Origin: Rhodospirillaceae bacterium UBA1479
Lineage (GTDB): Bacteria > Pseudomonadota > Alphaproteobacteria > Rhodospirillales > Casp-alpha2
Length of the DNA: 55,484 nt
Reading direction: 5' to 3'
Assembly (NCBI GenBank): GCA_002325375.1
Contig: DCRZ01000007.1
Coordinates: forward strand, 55,662-111,145
Positions 42,806-51,901 of this stretch are shown here, piece by piece. A program made the position numbers and the translations under genes. Position 1 is the first letter of the stretch. Each line of letters opens with the position of its first letter. The notes below the pieces were generated by a model, which ran no database searches, was not told the DNA's origin, and worked only from the letters and a program-made list of their open reading frames with translations.

Positions 42806-43441
42806 TTACGGCTTGTGCATGCGCTGCAATTCGTCCTTCTCCGGAAGGCGCAGAAGACGCTTTTCCTCGGGCAGTTGAAGCTGCTTGTAGAGATATTCCG
42901 CGCGGTCGCGGATCGAGGACGGCGTGTCGTCGTGGTACAGAAGCCGATCGATAAAGCCCGGACCTTCAACGGCTTCGGCGTCGATCTTCAAGGAATCGAT
43001 ATAGTCCGCCAGGGCTTGTTCGTACCGCCCCTGGGTATCATGCACGATGCCCCGGTTGCCATAGGCCGCCGCCAGGGCGCCGCGCCCCGTGGGGTCGTCG
43101 GGATCCAGATTGCGCTTTAGGAAATCGATGGCCTGGGTCAGGACCTTTTCCGCCGCGTCATAGCGCTTCAACTGGACAAGCGCCGCCGCCTTGCCTAACA
43201 GGGCGCCACGGTGATTGGGTTGCACGGCCAGGGCACGATCGAAGTCGGCGACCGCGCCCTCGTACTCGCCGCTGGACAGCTTGATGTCACCTTCCCGCAC
43301 CTCGAAGTCACCGGCCGGTGTCTCAACGAAGGTCCCCCAGAACGACCACACCCCGAACATGACGAAGGTCAGCATGGCCAGGTAGATGATGAAGCGTTTG
43401 AGGACGCGGGGATTGGACAAAGCTGACATGGGCGGGGTCAC
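42806..43441 (-). CDS. Membrane-anchored TPR protein
   Basis: The 211-residue protein has an N-terminal TM (~15-35, FIIYLAMLTFVMFGVWSFW). TPR-like repeats follow: FEVREGDIKLSSGEYEGAVADFDRALAV, NHRGALLGKAAALVQLKRYDAAEKVLTQAI and GALAAAYGNRGIVHDTQGRYEQALADY (each shown here in part of its length). It probably acts as a periplasmic-side protein-interaction scaffold. GTG 43441 overlaps the upstream gene's TGA; ATG 43429 is an alternative start. Confidence 0.82.
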   Translation of the reverse strand: MTPPMSALSNPRVLKRFIIYLAMLTFVMFGVWSFWGTFVETPAGDFEVREGDIKLSSGEYEGAVADFDRALAVQPNHRGALLGKAAALVQLKRYDAAEKVLTQAIDFLKRNLDPDDPTGRGALAAAYGNRGIVHDTQGRYEQALADYIDSLKIDAEAVEGPGFIDRLLYHDDTPSSIRDRAEYLYKQLQLPEEKRLLRLPEKDELQRMHKP

Positions 43442-43677
43442 TTAAACAAGGTGTGAACATAAAAGTAAGAAAACACGAAACACAGCAGGCCTGCGGAAAT
43501 GCCGGCGCGGCGTAACAGGCGCCCGCGTTCGGTATCGTCGACCGCGTCCTCTCCCGCCTTTTCGATGGCCCGGCGCACGGTCAGAATCCATATGAACCGG
43601 CGCACAGGCAGGAACAAGGCGGCCATCAGGACGATCGTCCACAGCCATCGGTATTCAGGGGTGAAGAGGCTTTGCAT
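43438..43677 (-). CDS. Small membrane protein upstream of TPR gene
   Basis: The 79-residue protein has two hydrophobic segments (~11-33, WLWTIVLMAALFLPVRRFIWIL, and ~60-76, ISAGLLCFVFSYFYVHTLF) around a charged, acidic loop (AIEKAGEDAVDDTERGRLLRR). I do not recognise the family. ATG 43677 is chosen because the upstream in-frame extension lacks membrane or domain character. Its stop overlaps the TPR gene start (GTGA), so the two are co-translated. Confidence 0.65.
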   Translation of the reverse strand: MQSLFTPEYRWLWTIVLMAALFLPVRRFIWILTVRRAIEKAGEDAVDDTERGRLLRRAGISAGLLCFVFSYFYVHTLFK

Positions 43678-43859
43678 ATTGATTAGGGGCTTGGAATGTT
43701 GCCGTTTTTTCACTTTCTGCGTGTTTGGATCATAACAAGGAACGACCGCGATCATCCAAGCTTTTTACGGCAACAAGTTGGCGGTGGCGCAAAAAGGCGG
43801 GATTTTTTCGCGGGCGGCGATCAACACGCGGAAAATGCGGAAGACGAATGCCGGAAAGA

Positions 43860-43893
43860 AATCGGGGGGAGAGCCGAAGCCCTCCCCCCGATT
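43860..43893 (-). terminator. Terminator of the symporter gene
   Basis: A perfect 12-bp outer stem, AATCGGGGGGAG with CTCCCCCCGATT, encloses a GGC-TTCG-GCT inner hairpin (read on the minus strand). It starts 22 bases after the symporter stop and is followed by TTCTTTCC. The UUCG-type loop makes it very stable. Confidence 0.8.
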
Positions 43894-43915
43894 GGGTTCC
43901 GATAGTGATATCGGC

Positions 43916-45892
43916 TTAGTCGTCGCCGCCCTGTGCGGGTGCGGCGTCGCCGATGTCATCCACCAAGGCTTCGATCTCGCGATCGGGAACCGTGGACATC
44001 TCCATCTTGTAGGCCAAGAACCACATCATGAAGACACCAAGGATCCACCAGATGATCTGCCAGGCCCAGATGGACGGGATGCCGAAGGTCCAGGCTTCGT
44101 AACCGGCATTCGGAGCACCGAAGATATCGTTACCGATAACGGCGCCCGGGCCGATGCCGAAGAACAGCCAGATCAGCGTGATACCCCAAGCAACGGGGAC
44201 CAGGCTTTTCTTGGATTCCGGCAGGGAAGCATGCTCACGCAGGAAGTTGTGATACTTCATGCGGTGCTGCATGGCCCCTTCGTCCTGGGTCATGGCGGAG
44301 ACAACCACACAGATGGTCGCGTTGAAGAGAATCCCCCAACCGGCCGAGTGGATCGTCCAGGGCCAACGGCCCCAGCCCAGGTCGATACCGAAGAAGCCGG
44401 CAATGGAGGCGCCGAAGTTTTCGGTAAAGATGACCGCCAGACAACCAGCCGCCAGACCCAGCGTCGCACCCTGACGGGTGATCCACGGGAACCAGCAGAT
44501 GGCGGCCAAGGACGGCCACATCTGGAAGCCGAAGGCAACGGCCAGACCACCCAACAACACCAGTGCGTCAGCCGAGAACGTGGCAACGACCAGAGCCGAG
44601 AGAACGATGATCAAGACGCCGATACGGCCGAACAGCTTTTGCGTGGCATGGTCCGCACCCGGATTCAGGTAGCGTTTGTACAAGTCACGCGTCAGCATGC
44701 CGCCGGCGGTGGACATATACGCCGCGCCGGTGGACTGCATGGCGGCCAGGGCGCAGACGGCAAGAAGGCCGACCAGCCATGGGGCCGAGTCGCCCACCAG
44801 GTTGATGTAATGTCCGACGATCCCGCCTTGTTTGTTGGCGGTCAGGTCAGGAAGCACCTTGGAGATCCCAATGCCCGCATCGTTGAAGGCGGGCGTGGCA
44901 CCGAGGAAGTGGGCACCCATGCCCTGAGCCGCGGTGAAGAAGAACAGGATCGCACCGATGCCGAAGGCCGACGCCCACACCTGCTGCGGCGCGAACGGCC
45001 GCGGGTTGGTGTTGGAGAACGACCACATGGTGAACGCCGGGGCGGAGTGAATGCCCATGAGCGCAAACATGTAGGTCAGCACCATGATGCCTGTCCAAAG
45101 ACCCCCCACCGGGGTTTCCTTGCCGAGACCGGCGGTGAACTGGATGACGCCCGGAATGGCGAGGTAGGCGTTGTAATCGCCCCCGCCCCAACCCTGGGTG
45201 GTCTTCCATTTGCCGATGTCGGTCTGACCCATTTTGGCCAGTTCCTGGCCAAAGGCGGTCCAGCCGCCCAGCTCGCTGTAGGCGATGATGCCGATGACGA
45301 TGATGCCGAAGGCCAGCAGGATGCACTGCACGGTGTCCACGTAGGCCACGGCGCGAAGACCGCCGGACGCCACATAGATGAACACGACCGCAGACAGCAG
45401 CCACATACCGAATTCAACACCGACCAAACCGTCGGTCAGAGCGTTGAACAGGAGGCCCGACGCGCGCAGCTGCAGCCCGAGATACGGGATCGAGAACAGC
45501 AGAGCCACGATGACCACGAGGATACGGATCGCATCCCCCTGGAAATAGGTGGCCAGCATCTCGCCCGGTGTCACGAAACCGAAGCGTTTGCCAATCATCC
45601 ACTGGCGTTTCAGGAACATCACGCCGGTAAACGGAATGGTGATCGCGTAGAACGACGCATATGCGTACTGGAAACCGTCACGGTAGATCAGACCCGGATG
45701 GCCCATAAAGGTCCAACCCGAGAACGATGTTGCCGTGGCGGCCAGCACGAAGACCCACATCGCGAGCTGACGGCCCGAGATGAAGTAATCGCTGGCCGTT
45801 TTCGACATCCGCGCGCCTTTGATGCCCCAATAAATGCAATAGGCCCAATAAAGCGCAACGAATATGAACAGCCACACTACTTTAGCTGACAA
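43916..45892 (-). CDS. Sodium:solute symporter family (SSS) permease
   Basis: The 658-residue polytopic protein has ~13 hydrophobic segments and SSS features: FSGWTFMGHPGLIYRDG near TM2, YASGGLRAVAYVDTVQ-like text in the middle (VASGGLRAVAYVDTVQ), and MQSTGAAYMSTAGGMLTRDLYKRYLNPGA (shown in part). The start is TTG 45892, with SD AAGGGGAG nine bases upstream; an ATG in between is in another frame and this frame has a stop just before the TTG. The gene faces the CBS-DUF294 gene across a 766-bp spacer. SSS-CBS/DUF294-exonuclease neighbours are common with acetate/short-chain-acid symporters; the solute here is unproven. Confidence 0.92.
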   Translation of the reverse strand: MSAKVVWLFIFVALYWAYCIYWGIKGARMSKTASDYFISGRQLAMWVFVLAATATSFSGWTFMGHPGLIYRDGFQYAYASFYAITIPFTGVMFLKRQWMIGKRFGFVTPGEMLATYFQGDAIRILVVIVALLFSIPYLGLQLRASGLLFNALTDGLVGVEFGMWLLSAVVFIYVASGGLRAVAYVDTVQCILLAFGIIVIGIIAYSELGGWTAFGQELAKMGQTDIGKWKTTQGWGGGDYNAYLAIPGVIQFTAGLGKETPVGGLWTGIMVLTYMFALMGIHSAPAFTMWSFSNTNPRPFAPQQVWASAFGIGAILFFFTAAQGMGAHFLGATPAFNDAGIGISKVLPDLTANKQGGIVGHYINLVGDSAPWLVGLLAVCALAAMQSTGAAYMSTAGGMLTRDLYKRYLNPGADHATQKLFGRIGVLIIVLSALVVATFSADALVLLGGLAVAFGFQMWPSLAAICWFPWITRQGATLGLAAGCLAVIFTENFGASIAGFFGIDLGWGRWPWTIHSAGWGILFNATICVVVSAMTQDEGAMQHRMKYHNFLREHASLPESKKSLVPVAWGITLIWLFFGIGPGAVIGNDIFGAPNAGYEAWTFGIPSIWAWQIIWWILGVFMMWFLAYKMEMSTVPDREIEALVDDIGDAAPAQGGDD

Positions 45893-46658
45893 GATTCATT
45901 TCTCCCCTTCTGTTCGGATCCTTGGCGCCGTGCGGTCGTTAACCCGTTGTCCAACGCCTAAGCGGATACCGAAACAGACGACACCCGGGGACCACCCCCA
46001 AATGTCGAATGTGGCGAAACGACTGAAAATCAGGACATGCCGGAACCCGATGGCCGCCCGAAATTCACAACAACGAAATGCCGCCGTTAGGCCTCGGTCA
46101 AGGCGAAGGAAGCTCGGATCGAACTCACCCTCTCGATGCCAGACACACAAACTCTGGAGATTTGGTGTAGGATATTACGCCTCCCACGCCTTTCCGGCGC
46201 ATGTGCATCCCTGCGGAATTTTATTGTTATCGTTTCCGTTTCCTCCGCCGACCGACTGACTCTCCTCGTCCGGCCCGCGGAGTTAGAATCCTAATAACAT
46301 TTTCTGCTAATTCGCACAACTCATAGAGACAAAGACCCATCTGTAAAATAAAGGGGTCTCTTGCGGCGCCTATTATGCTGCACTGCACACTGTCAATCGG
46401 CAAGTAATCGGAGGGCGACTAATTATTTCACAATATTTTCTATTTCAAATTGATGGATTGTGAAAAATACACACTGTTATATTTGATGATCGCGTCCTTT
46501 TCACGGACATGACACGCAAGCCGTTTGTTTCCGCCATCGCGCTCGGTTAGGGTTTTTCCTCAACCCGGCGCGGGCCCCTGTCCGCGCACCGGTTCAGGCG
46601 CCACGGCGGCCTGGATCGGGACGCGACCGGAACAAGTGGGGAGAACGGCAGCCAAACC
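45893..46658. other. 766-bp intergenic region between symporter and CBS-DUF294 genes
   Basis: I see no convincing gene; the open frames here lack ribosome sites, family resemblance and codon bias. The right half (46280-46510) is A/T-rich and promoter-like. It carries an inverted repeat TTTCACAAT/ATTGTGAAA (46426-46434 and 46457-46465, 22-base spacer) and a weaker AGACCC/GGGTCT dyad (46333-46338, 46354-46359). It should contain both divergent promoters, and a small RNA cannot be excluded. Confidence 0.6.
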
Positions 46659-48128
46659 ATGGAACCCCGGACCGCCATATTCCGCATGCTGGTGCGTGAG
46701 GCCATGGCCGCGACACCGCCCAGCCTGCCCGTGGACGCTCTGTTGGGCGAGGCGGTACGGTTGATGGCCGATTCGAAGGCCTCGGGCGTCGTCCTCACGG
46801 GGCCGGACGGGCGGCCCGACGGCATCATCACGGAACACGACATCACCCGGCGCGCCCTGTTCCAGGCCGCCGCCGACACCCCGGTGTCCCAGGTCATGAC
46901 CCGGCCGCTCCGCGTGATCGGGGAAACCGAGTACCTTTACCAGGCGATCGCCGTCATGCGCCGCACGGGCCTGCGCCATATGCCCGTGGTCGATCCCGCC
47001 GGCCGCTTGACCGGCATGCTGAACCTGGACGATACCCTCGCGGTGGCGTCACGCACCCTGATGACGCAGATCGACAGCCTGACCCAGGGCGGCGACGTGG
47101 CCGGCCTGACCCAGGTCAAGCGGGCACAGGTCACGCTTGCCGATCAGCTGTTCCGGGACAACCTGCCGGCACCGGAAATTCAGGCTCTGCTCAGCAACAT
47201 CAATCTCGATATCTACCGCCGCGTGGTCGACGGCGCGATCGGCGCCATGGCCGCCGAAGGTCTGGGCCCGCCGCCGGTCGATTTCTCGGTCATCGTCATG
47301 GGATCGGGCGGGCGCGGCGAAAGCTTCCTGTTCCCCGATCAGGACAACGGCTTCATTCTCGATGATTACCCGGATTCAGAGCACCTAAGAATCGACGCCT
47401 GGTTCATCGACTTGGGTGAACGCATGACACGGGACCTGGACGCCATCGGTCTGCCGCTGTGCAAGGGCTTCGTCATGGCGACCAACCCGCTGTGGCGCAA
47501 GACCCTCAGCCAGTGGAAGGCGCAAATCAGCCTGTGGAGCCGCAAGCGCGGCACGACCATGCTGCGGCTGTGCGATATTTTCTTCGATTTCAAATCGGCC
47601 TGGGGCCGCGACGACCTGGCCGACGAGTTGCGCCGCCACGTCGCCGAGACGGCCCGGGGCAACCATATGTTCCTGCGCGAGATGTTCGAGGACGATCAGG
47701 ACCACGGCCCGGCGATCGGCTGGTTCGGCCGCTTCATCACCATGAAGGAAAGCGATGCCGCGGGCTACAAGGGCTATCTGAACCTGAAGCATTCCGGCAC
47801 CCTGCCGCTGGTCGAGGCCATGCGGCTTTTGTGCCTGCGCGAGGGCCTGATGATCAACCCGACGCTGGAGCGGATGCAGGCCCTTGAGGACCGGGGCATC
47901 CTGGCCAAGGACGAGGCCGATTACCTGCGGGGCGCCTACCGGCATATCTCCCACCTTTTGCTGCGCCAGCAGATCAAGGATTTCCAGGCCGAGCGCCCCG
48001 TCACCAACTTTGTCCACCCACGCAGCCTGACCCGCCGCGAGGCGGACATGCTGAAGGATTCCTTCGAGGCCATCCGCCGCCTGCGGGATCACATGCGGGG
48101 CGAATTCACCGGCGACGTGCTACAATAA
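46659..48128 (+). CDS. CBS-domain/DUF294 nucleotidyltransferase-like protein
   Basis: The 489-residue protein has two CBS motifs (~8-125: SGVVLTGPDGRPDGIITEHDITRRAL in part, and RHMPVVDPAGRLTGMLNLDDTLA) that would bind adenine nucleotides. A DUF294 nucleotidyltransferase-like domain follows (~200-340, GSGGRGES-x6-DQDNG as the active-site-like motif), then the DUF294 C-terminal domain. Such proteins resemble PII-uridylyltransferase relatives. With the symporter and exonuclease genes it forms a known neighbourhood. There is no TM. Confidence 0.9.
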   Translation: MEPRTAIFRMLVREAMAATPPSLPVDALLGEAVRLMADSKASGVVLTGPDGRPDGIITEHDITRRALFQAAADTPVSQVMTRPLRVIGETEYLYQAIAVMRRTGLRHMPVVDPAGRLTGMLNLDDTLAVASRTLMTQIDSLTQGGDVAGLTQVKRAQVTLADQLFRDNLPAPEIQALLSNINLDIYRRVVDGAIGAMAAEGLGPPPVDFSVIVMGSGGRGESFLFPDQDNGFILDDYPDSEHLRIDAWFIDLGERMTRDLDAIGLPLCKGFVMATNPLWRKTLSQWKAQISLWSRKRGTTMLRLCDIFFDFKSAWGRDDLADELRRHVAETARGNHMFLREMFEDDQDHGPAIGWFGRFITMKESDAAGYKGYLNLKHSGTLPLVEAMRLLCLREGLMINPTLERMQALEDRGILAKDEADYLRGAYRHISHLLLRQQIKDFQAERPVTNFVHPRSLTRREADMLKDSFEAIRRLRDHMRGEFTGDVLQ

Positions 48129-48133
48129 CAGCC

Positions 48134-49045
48134 ATGCTGACGCGCCGACGTTTCCTGGAATGCACCGCCCTGACGGGCCTCGCCGCTGGCCTGCCCGGCG
48201 GCCTTGCCGCCGCCCCCGCCCCGATCACCAAGATCATCCCCCGGACCGGCACGGCCGTTCCCGTCATCGGCATGGGCAGCTGGCTGACCTTCGATGTGGG
48301 CGACGACCCGGCGGCCCGCGCGCAGCGCGCGCAGGTCCTCGCCACGTTCTTCGAAATGGGCGGCGGCATGATCGATTCCTCGCCCATGTACGGATCGTCG
48401 GAAGCGGTCATCGGCCACGGCCTGGCCGTCCTGGGAAAGCCCAATACCCTGTTTGCCGCGACCAAGGTATGGACGCCGGGCCAGGACCATGGCATCCGCC
48501 AGATGGCGGAATCGGAACGGCTGTGGGGCGTGCGGCCCTTCGACCTGTTGCAGGTCCACAACCTGCTGGGCTGGGAAGGCCATCTGGAAACGCTGACGCA
48601 ATGGAAAGCCGACGGCCGCGTGCGCCATATCGGCATCACCACCTCCCACGGGCGGCGCCATGATGAGCTTGCGGCCATCATGAAGACGCAGCCCATCGAT
48701 TTCGTGCAGCTGACCTACAACATCGACGACCGCGAGGCCGAGGCCCGGCTGCTGCCGCTGGCCGCCGAGAAAGGCATCGCCGTGATCGTCAACCGGCCGT
48801 TTCAGCGGGGTGCGCTGATCGACCGCCTGCAAGGCCGGCCTTTGCCGCCGGTCGCGGCCGAGATCGGGGCGGCCAACTGGGCCCAGGTCCTGTTGAAATG
48901 GATCGTCGCCCACCCGGCCGTGACCTGCGCCATCCCGGCGACCACGCGGGTCGATCACATGACGGAAAACATGGGTGCGGCGCGGGGGCCGCTGCCGGAC
49001 GGGAAAACGCGGCGGCACATCGCAGCCTATGTGAAGTCTCTCTAA
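48134..49045 (+). CDS. Exported aldo/keto reductase
   Basis: The 303-residue aldo/keto reductase has a Tat leader (LTRRRFLECTALTGLAAGL, cleavage near AAAPAP), so it is probably folded with cofactor before export. The catalytic Asp/Tyr appear in MIDSSPMYGSSE, the Lys in AATKVWTPG and the His in LLQVHNLLGWEG. Its core then reads HIGITTSHGRRHDEL and FVQLTYNID. The start is 5 bp after the CBS-DUF294 stop, so they may share a transcript. The substrate is unknown. Exported aldo/keto reductases with Tat leaders are a recognised but poorly characterised group. Confidence 0.9.
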   Translation: MLTRRRFLECTALTGLAAGLPGGLAAAPAPITKIIPRTGTAVPVIGMGSWLTFDVGDDPAARAQRAQVLATFFEMGGGMIDSSPMYGSSEAVIGHGLAVLGKPNTLFAATKVWTPGQDHGIRQMAESERLWGVRPFDLLQVHNLLGWEGHLETLTQWKADGRVRHIGITTSHGRRHDELAAIMKTQPIDFVQLTYNIDDREAEARLLPLAAEKGIAVIVNRPFQRGALIDRLQGRPLPPVAAEIGAANWAQVLLKWIVAHPAVTCAIPATTRVDHMTENMGAARGPLPDGKTRRHIAAYVKSL

Positions 49046-49074
49046 GACGGGCGCTCGGCGGTTCCCGCCAAACA

Positions 49075-49105
49075 CGTCACCCCCGGGTCAAGCCCGGCAA
49101 TGACG
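49075..49105. repeat. REP-like alphaproteobacterial intergenic palindrome
   Basis: CGTCA...TGACG arms (49075-49079, 49101-49105) surround an inner CCGGG/CCCGG stem. This is the form of the abundant GTCA/TGAC-bounded palindromes of alphaproteobacterial genomes, here slightly degenerate. It lies between convergent genes. Only one copy is seen in the window. Confidence 0.55.
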
Positions 49106-49120
49106 GCAGGGGCGGCGGGC

Positions 49121-50044
49121 CTAGAACCGCTTCTGCATTTCCCGCACATGCTCCATCTTGATCGAGGCATCCACCGCCTGGCGCAGGGTCGTGATGCCGC
49201 GGGCTTCCAGCATGTCCAGCATTCTAAGGAACACCTTGGCGGTGACGATGCTGTCGCCCAGGGCGGTGTGGCGCCCTTCGATCTCGACGCCCATGCGTTC
49301 GGCGATGGCGTCGAGCGAATGGTTGCGGCTTTCGGCGTCGAGGAACACCGACAGCAGCAGGGAATCCAGCACCATGTTGTCGAACACGACGCCCGTCGCG
49401 TCTTCCTTCAGTTTGAGAAAGCGGACGTCGAAGGCGGCATTATGGGCGACCAGGACCGCCTCGCCCACGAAGGCCTTGAAGGCGGGCAGCACGTCGCCGA
49501 CCGGCGGCTCGCCCGTGACCATGTCGTCGGTGATGCCGTGAAAACGGATGGACGCCTTGGGAATTTTCTTGCCCGGGTGGACCAGGCGGGAAAACGGCGC
49601 GTCCTCCTCGATGCGCCCGCCGGTCACGCGCACGCCGGCGATGGAGATGATCTCGTCCCCTTCCGAGGGCTTGAGGCCCGTGGTCTCCGTATCGAACACC
49701 ACGAAGGTCAGGTCCTTCAGCTTCTTGCCGCCCAGTTCCTCGAGGTGCATGGGCGGGTTGAGCTGATCGAAGTCATAGAGTTCCGGCCGCGCGGGCAGGG
49801 CGCTCTTGTCGAATTCGCGGACGTGCAACAGGTGATCCAACTGCGCCCAGATGACGGCGAACACCAGGACCAGGACCGCAACACCCGATCCCCAGGTCCA
49901 CAGGAAATCGACGGTCCCCCCGCCGTCCTTGAGGCGCCAGGCAACGGCCGCCAGGACGGCCATGGCGGCAACGGTCAACAGGCCCAGGGCCCAACCCGCC
50001 AGCCGCCGCATGCTCATGGCGCGGATGATCTCGAAACGGTCCAC
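49121..50044 (-). CDS. Membrane-anchored DNA polymerase III epsilon-type 3'-5' exonuclease
   Basis: The 307-residue protein has two N-terminal TM segments (~13-33, LAGWALGLLTVAAMAVLAAV, and ~46-66). A DEDDh exonuclease domain follows at ~115-290: Exo I FVVFDTETTGL, Exo II HNAAFDVRFLK and Exo III H-x4-D in HTALGDSIVTA. This is the DnaQ/epsilon fold but without polymerase linkage. Its recurrent neighbourhood with CBS-DUF294 and SSS symporter genes suggests a nucleotide or signalling role rather than replication proofreading. It converges on the aldo/keto reductase gene. Confidence 0.9.
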   Translation of the reverse strand: MDRFEIIRAMSMRRLAGWALGLLTVAAMAVLAAVAWRLKDGGGTVDFLWTWGSGVAVLVLVFAVIWAQLDHLLHVREFDKSALPARPELYDFDQLNPPMHLEELGGKKLKDLTFVVFDTETTGLKPSEGDEIISIAGVRVTGGRIEEDAPFSRLVHPGKKIPKASIRFHGITDDMVTGEPPVGDVLPAFKAFVGEAVLVAHNAAFDVRFLKLKEDATGVVFDNMVLDSLLLSVFLDAESRNHSLDAIAERMGVEIEGRHTALGDSIVTAKVFLRMLDMLEARGITTLRQAVDASIKMEHVREMQKRF

Positions 50045-50221
50045 GGAACGGCACCTCCCAACGGTGATTCCAGGAAAAGCTTAGCACGCCGGGGGCGAAA
50101 CGGGATTGCGTTGGGTCAAGTTCCCGCGAGTCCAGTTGTCAGACCCCTTGTGATCCGCTAAACAGCGCGCCGGAACCATCCGTCTCGCCCCGTTGCCCTG
50201 TACCTTTGAAAGCCCCCGAAA

Positions 50222-51901
50222 ATGGCCAGTTATCAGTATTCCTATGTCATGAAAGACGTCCGCAAGGTCTATCCCGGCGGGCGCGAGATTCTCAAGGGCC
50301 TGACCCTGTCGTTCCTGCCGACCGCCAAGATCGGCGTGCTGGGCGCCAACGGCGCGGGGAAATCGACCCTGCTGAAGATCATGGCCGGTAAGGACAAGGA
50401 TTATTCGGGCGAAGCCTGGGCCGCCGAGGGGGCCCGCGTCGGCTATCTGGAGCAGGAACCGGAACTCGACCCCAAACTGACGGTCGAGGAAAACGTCATG
50501 GCCGGCCTGGGCGAGGTCAAGGACCTGGTCGACCGCTTCAACGAACTGTCCGCCAAGTTCGCCGAACCCATGGACGACGACGAAATGAACAGCCTGCTCG
50601 CCGAACAGGGCGAATTGCAGGAAAAGATCGACGCCGTGAACGGCTGGGAGCTTGAGCGCACCATCGAGATCGCCATGGACGCGCTGCGCTGCCCGCCGGG
50701 CGACGCCGACGTGACCAAGCTGTCGGGCGGCGAGCGGCGCCGCGTGGCGCTGTGCCGTCTGCTGCTGCAGAAGCCGGAAATCCTGCTGCTGGATGAGCCG
50801 ACCAACCACCTGGACGCCGAAAGCGTGGCCTGGCTGGAACGCTTCCTCGCCGATTACGACGGCACGGTGATGATCGTCACCCACGACCGCTACTTCCTCG
50901 ACAACGTCACCGGCTGGATTCTCGAGATCGACCGCGGCCAGGGCATCCCCTACGAAGGCAATTATTCCAGCTGGCTGGAACAGAAGCAGAAGCGCCTAGC
51001 CCAGGAGGAGCGCGAGGAATCGGCCCGCCAGCGCACCCTGAAGCAGGAACTGGAATGGATCCGCCAGTCGCCCCGCGCCCGCCAGGACAAATCCAAGGCC
51101 CGTATCGCCCGCTATGACGACCTGGTCGCCAAGTCCGAGGAAAAGACCATGGGCACGGCCTCCATCATCATCCCGCCGGCGCCCCGCCTGGGCGATCTGG
51201 TGATCCAGGCCGACCACCTGCGCAAGGGCTACGGCAACCGCATGCTGGTCGAGGATCTGTCGTTCAAGATTCCGCCGGGCGCCATCGTCGGCATCATCGG
51301 CGCCAACGGGGCCGGCAAGACCACCCTGTTCCGCATGATCACCGACCAGGAAAAACCCGACGGCGGCGAGCTCCGCGTCGGCGACACGGTGATCCTCGGC
51401 TATGTCGACCAAAGCCGCGACAGCCTGGGCGCCGACAAGACCGTGTGGCAGGAAATTTCCGGCGGCAACGACGAGATCATTCTCGGCAAGCGCGCCATGC
51501 AGTCCCGCGCCTATGTCGCGCAGTTCAATTTCAAGGGCGGCGACCAGCAGAAGAAGGTCGGCCAGTTGTCGGGCGGGGAACGCAACCGCGTCCACCTGGC
51601 CAAGATGCTGCTGTCCGGCGCCAACGTGCTGCTGCTGGATGAGCCGACCAACGATCTGGACGTCGATACCCTGATGGCGCTGGAAGAATCCCTGGGCGAT
51701 TTCGCCGGCTGCGTGCTCATCACCTCGCACGACCGCTGGTTCCTCGACCGCCTGGCGACCCATATCATCGCCTTCGAAGGCAACAGCCAGGTGGTGTGGT
51801 TCGAAGGCAATTACCAGGCCTACGAGGACGACAAGAAACGCCGCCTCGGCGACGCCGCCCTGGAACCCCACCGCATCAAGTACAAGCCGCTGACGCGTTA
51901 G
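50222..51901 (+). CDS. ettA: Energy-dependent translational throttle protein EttA (ABC-F)
   Basis: The 559-residue ABC-F ATPase binds the ribosomal E site and gates entry into elongation according to the ATP/ADP ratio. Two ABC domains are visible: Walker A GANGAGKST (~residue 40) and GANGAGKTT (~360), signatures LSGGERRRV and LSGGERNRV, and Walker B LLLDEPTNHLD and LLLDEPTNDLD. The EttA arm lies in the first domain, and the ARQDKSKARI linker between domains is typical. Near-identical length to E. coli EttA (555). Its stop overlaps the next, convergent gene's stop (TTAG, 51898-51901). Confidence 0.97.
   Translation: MASYQYSYVMKDVRKVYPGGREILKGLTLSFLPTAKIGVLGANGAGKSTLLKIMAGKDKDYSGEAWAAEGARVGYLEQEPELDPKLTVEENVMAGLGEVKDLVDRFNELSAKFAEPMDDDEMNSLLAEQGELQEKIDAVNGWELERTIEIAMDALRCPPGDADVTKLSGGERRRVALCRLLLQKPEILLLDEPTNHLDAESVAWLERFLADYDGTVMIVTHDRYFLDNVTGWILEIDRGQGIPYEGNYSSWLEQKQKRLAQEEREESARQRTLKQELEWIRQSPRARQDKSKARIARYDDLVAKSEEKTMGTASIIIPPAPRLGDLVIQADHLRKGYGNRMLVEDLSFKIPPGAIVGIIGANGAGKTTLFRMITDQEKPDGGELRVGDTVILGYVDQSRDSLGADKTVWQEISGGNDEIILGKRAMQSRAYVAQFNFKGGDQQKKVGQLSGGERNRVHLAKMLLSGANVLLLDEPTNDLDVDTLMALEESLGDFAGCVLITSHDRWFLDRLATHIIAFEGNSQVVWFEGNYQAYEDDKKRRLGDAALEPHRIKYKPLTR

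Noticed and set aside
43778..45889. 703-residue plus-strand open frame
   Set aside because: It lies antisense to the SSS symporter, is rich in His/Asp/Gly/Gln low-complexity text and has no ribosome site.
45864..46259. 131-residue ORF in the symporter-CBS gap
   Set aside because: No SD, no domain, overlaps the symporter start region; codon pattern is unlike the surrounding genes.
48898..49161. Plus-strand ORF containing HPRVKPGNDG
   Set aside because: It is the out-of-frame end of the aldo/keto reductase gene running into the REP-like palindrome; not a protein.
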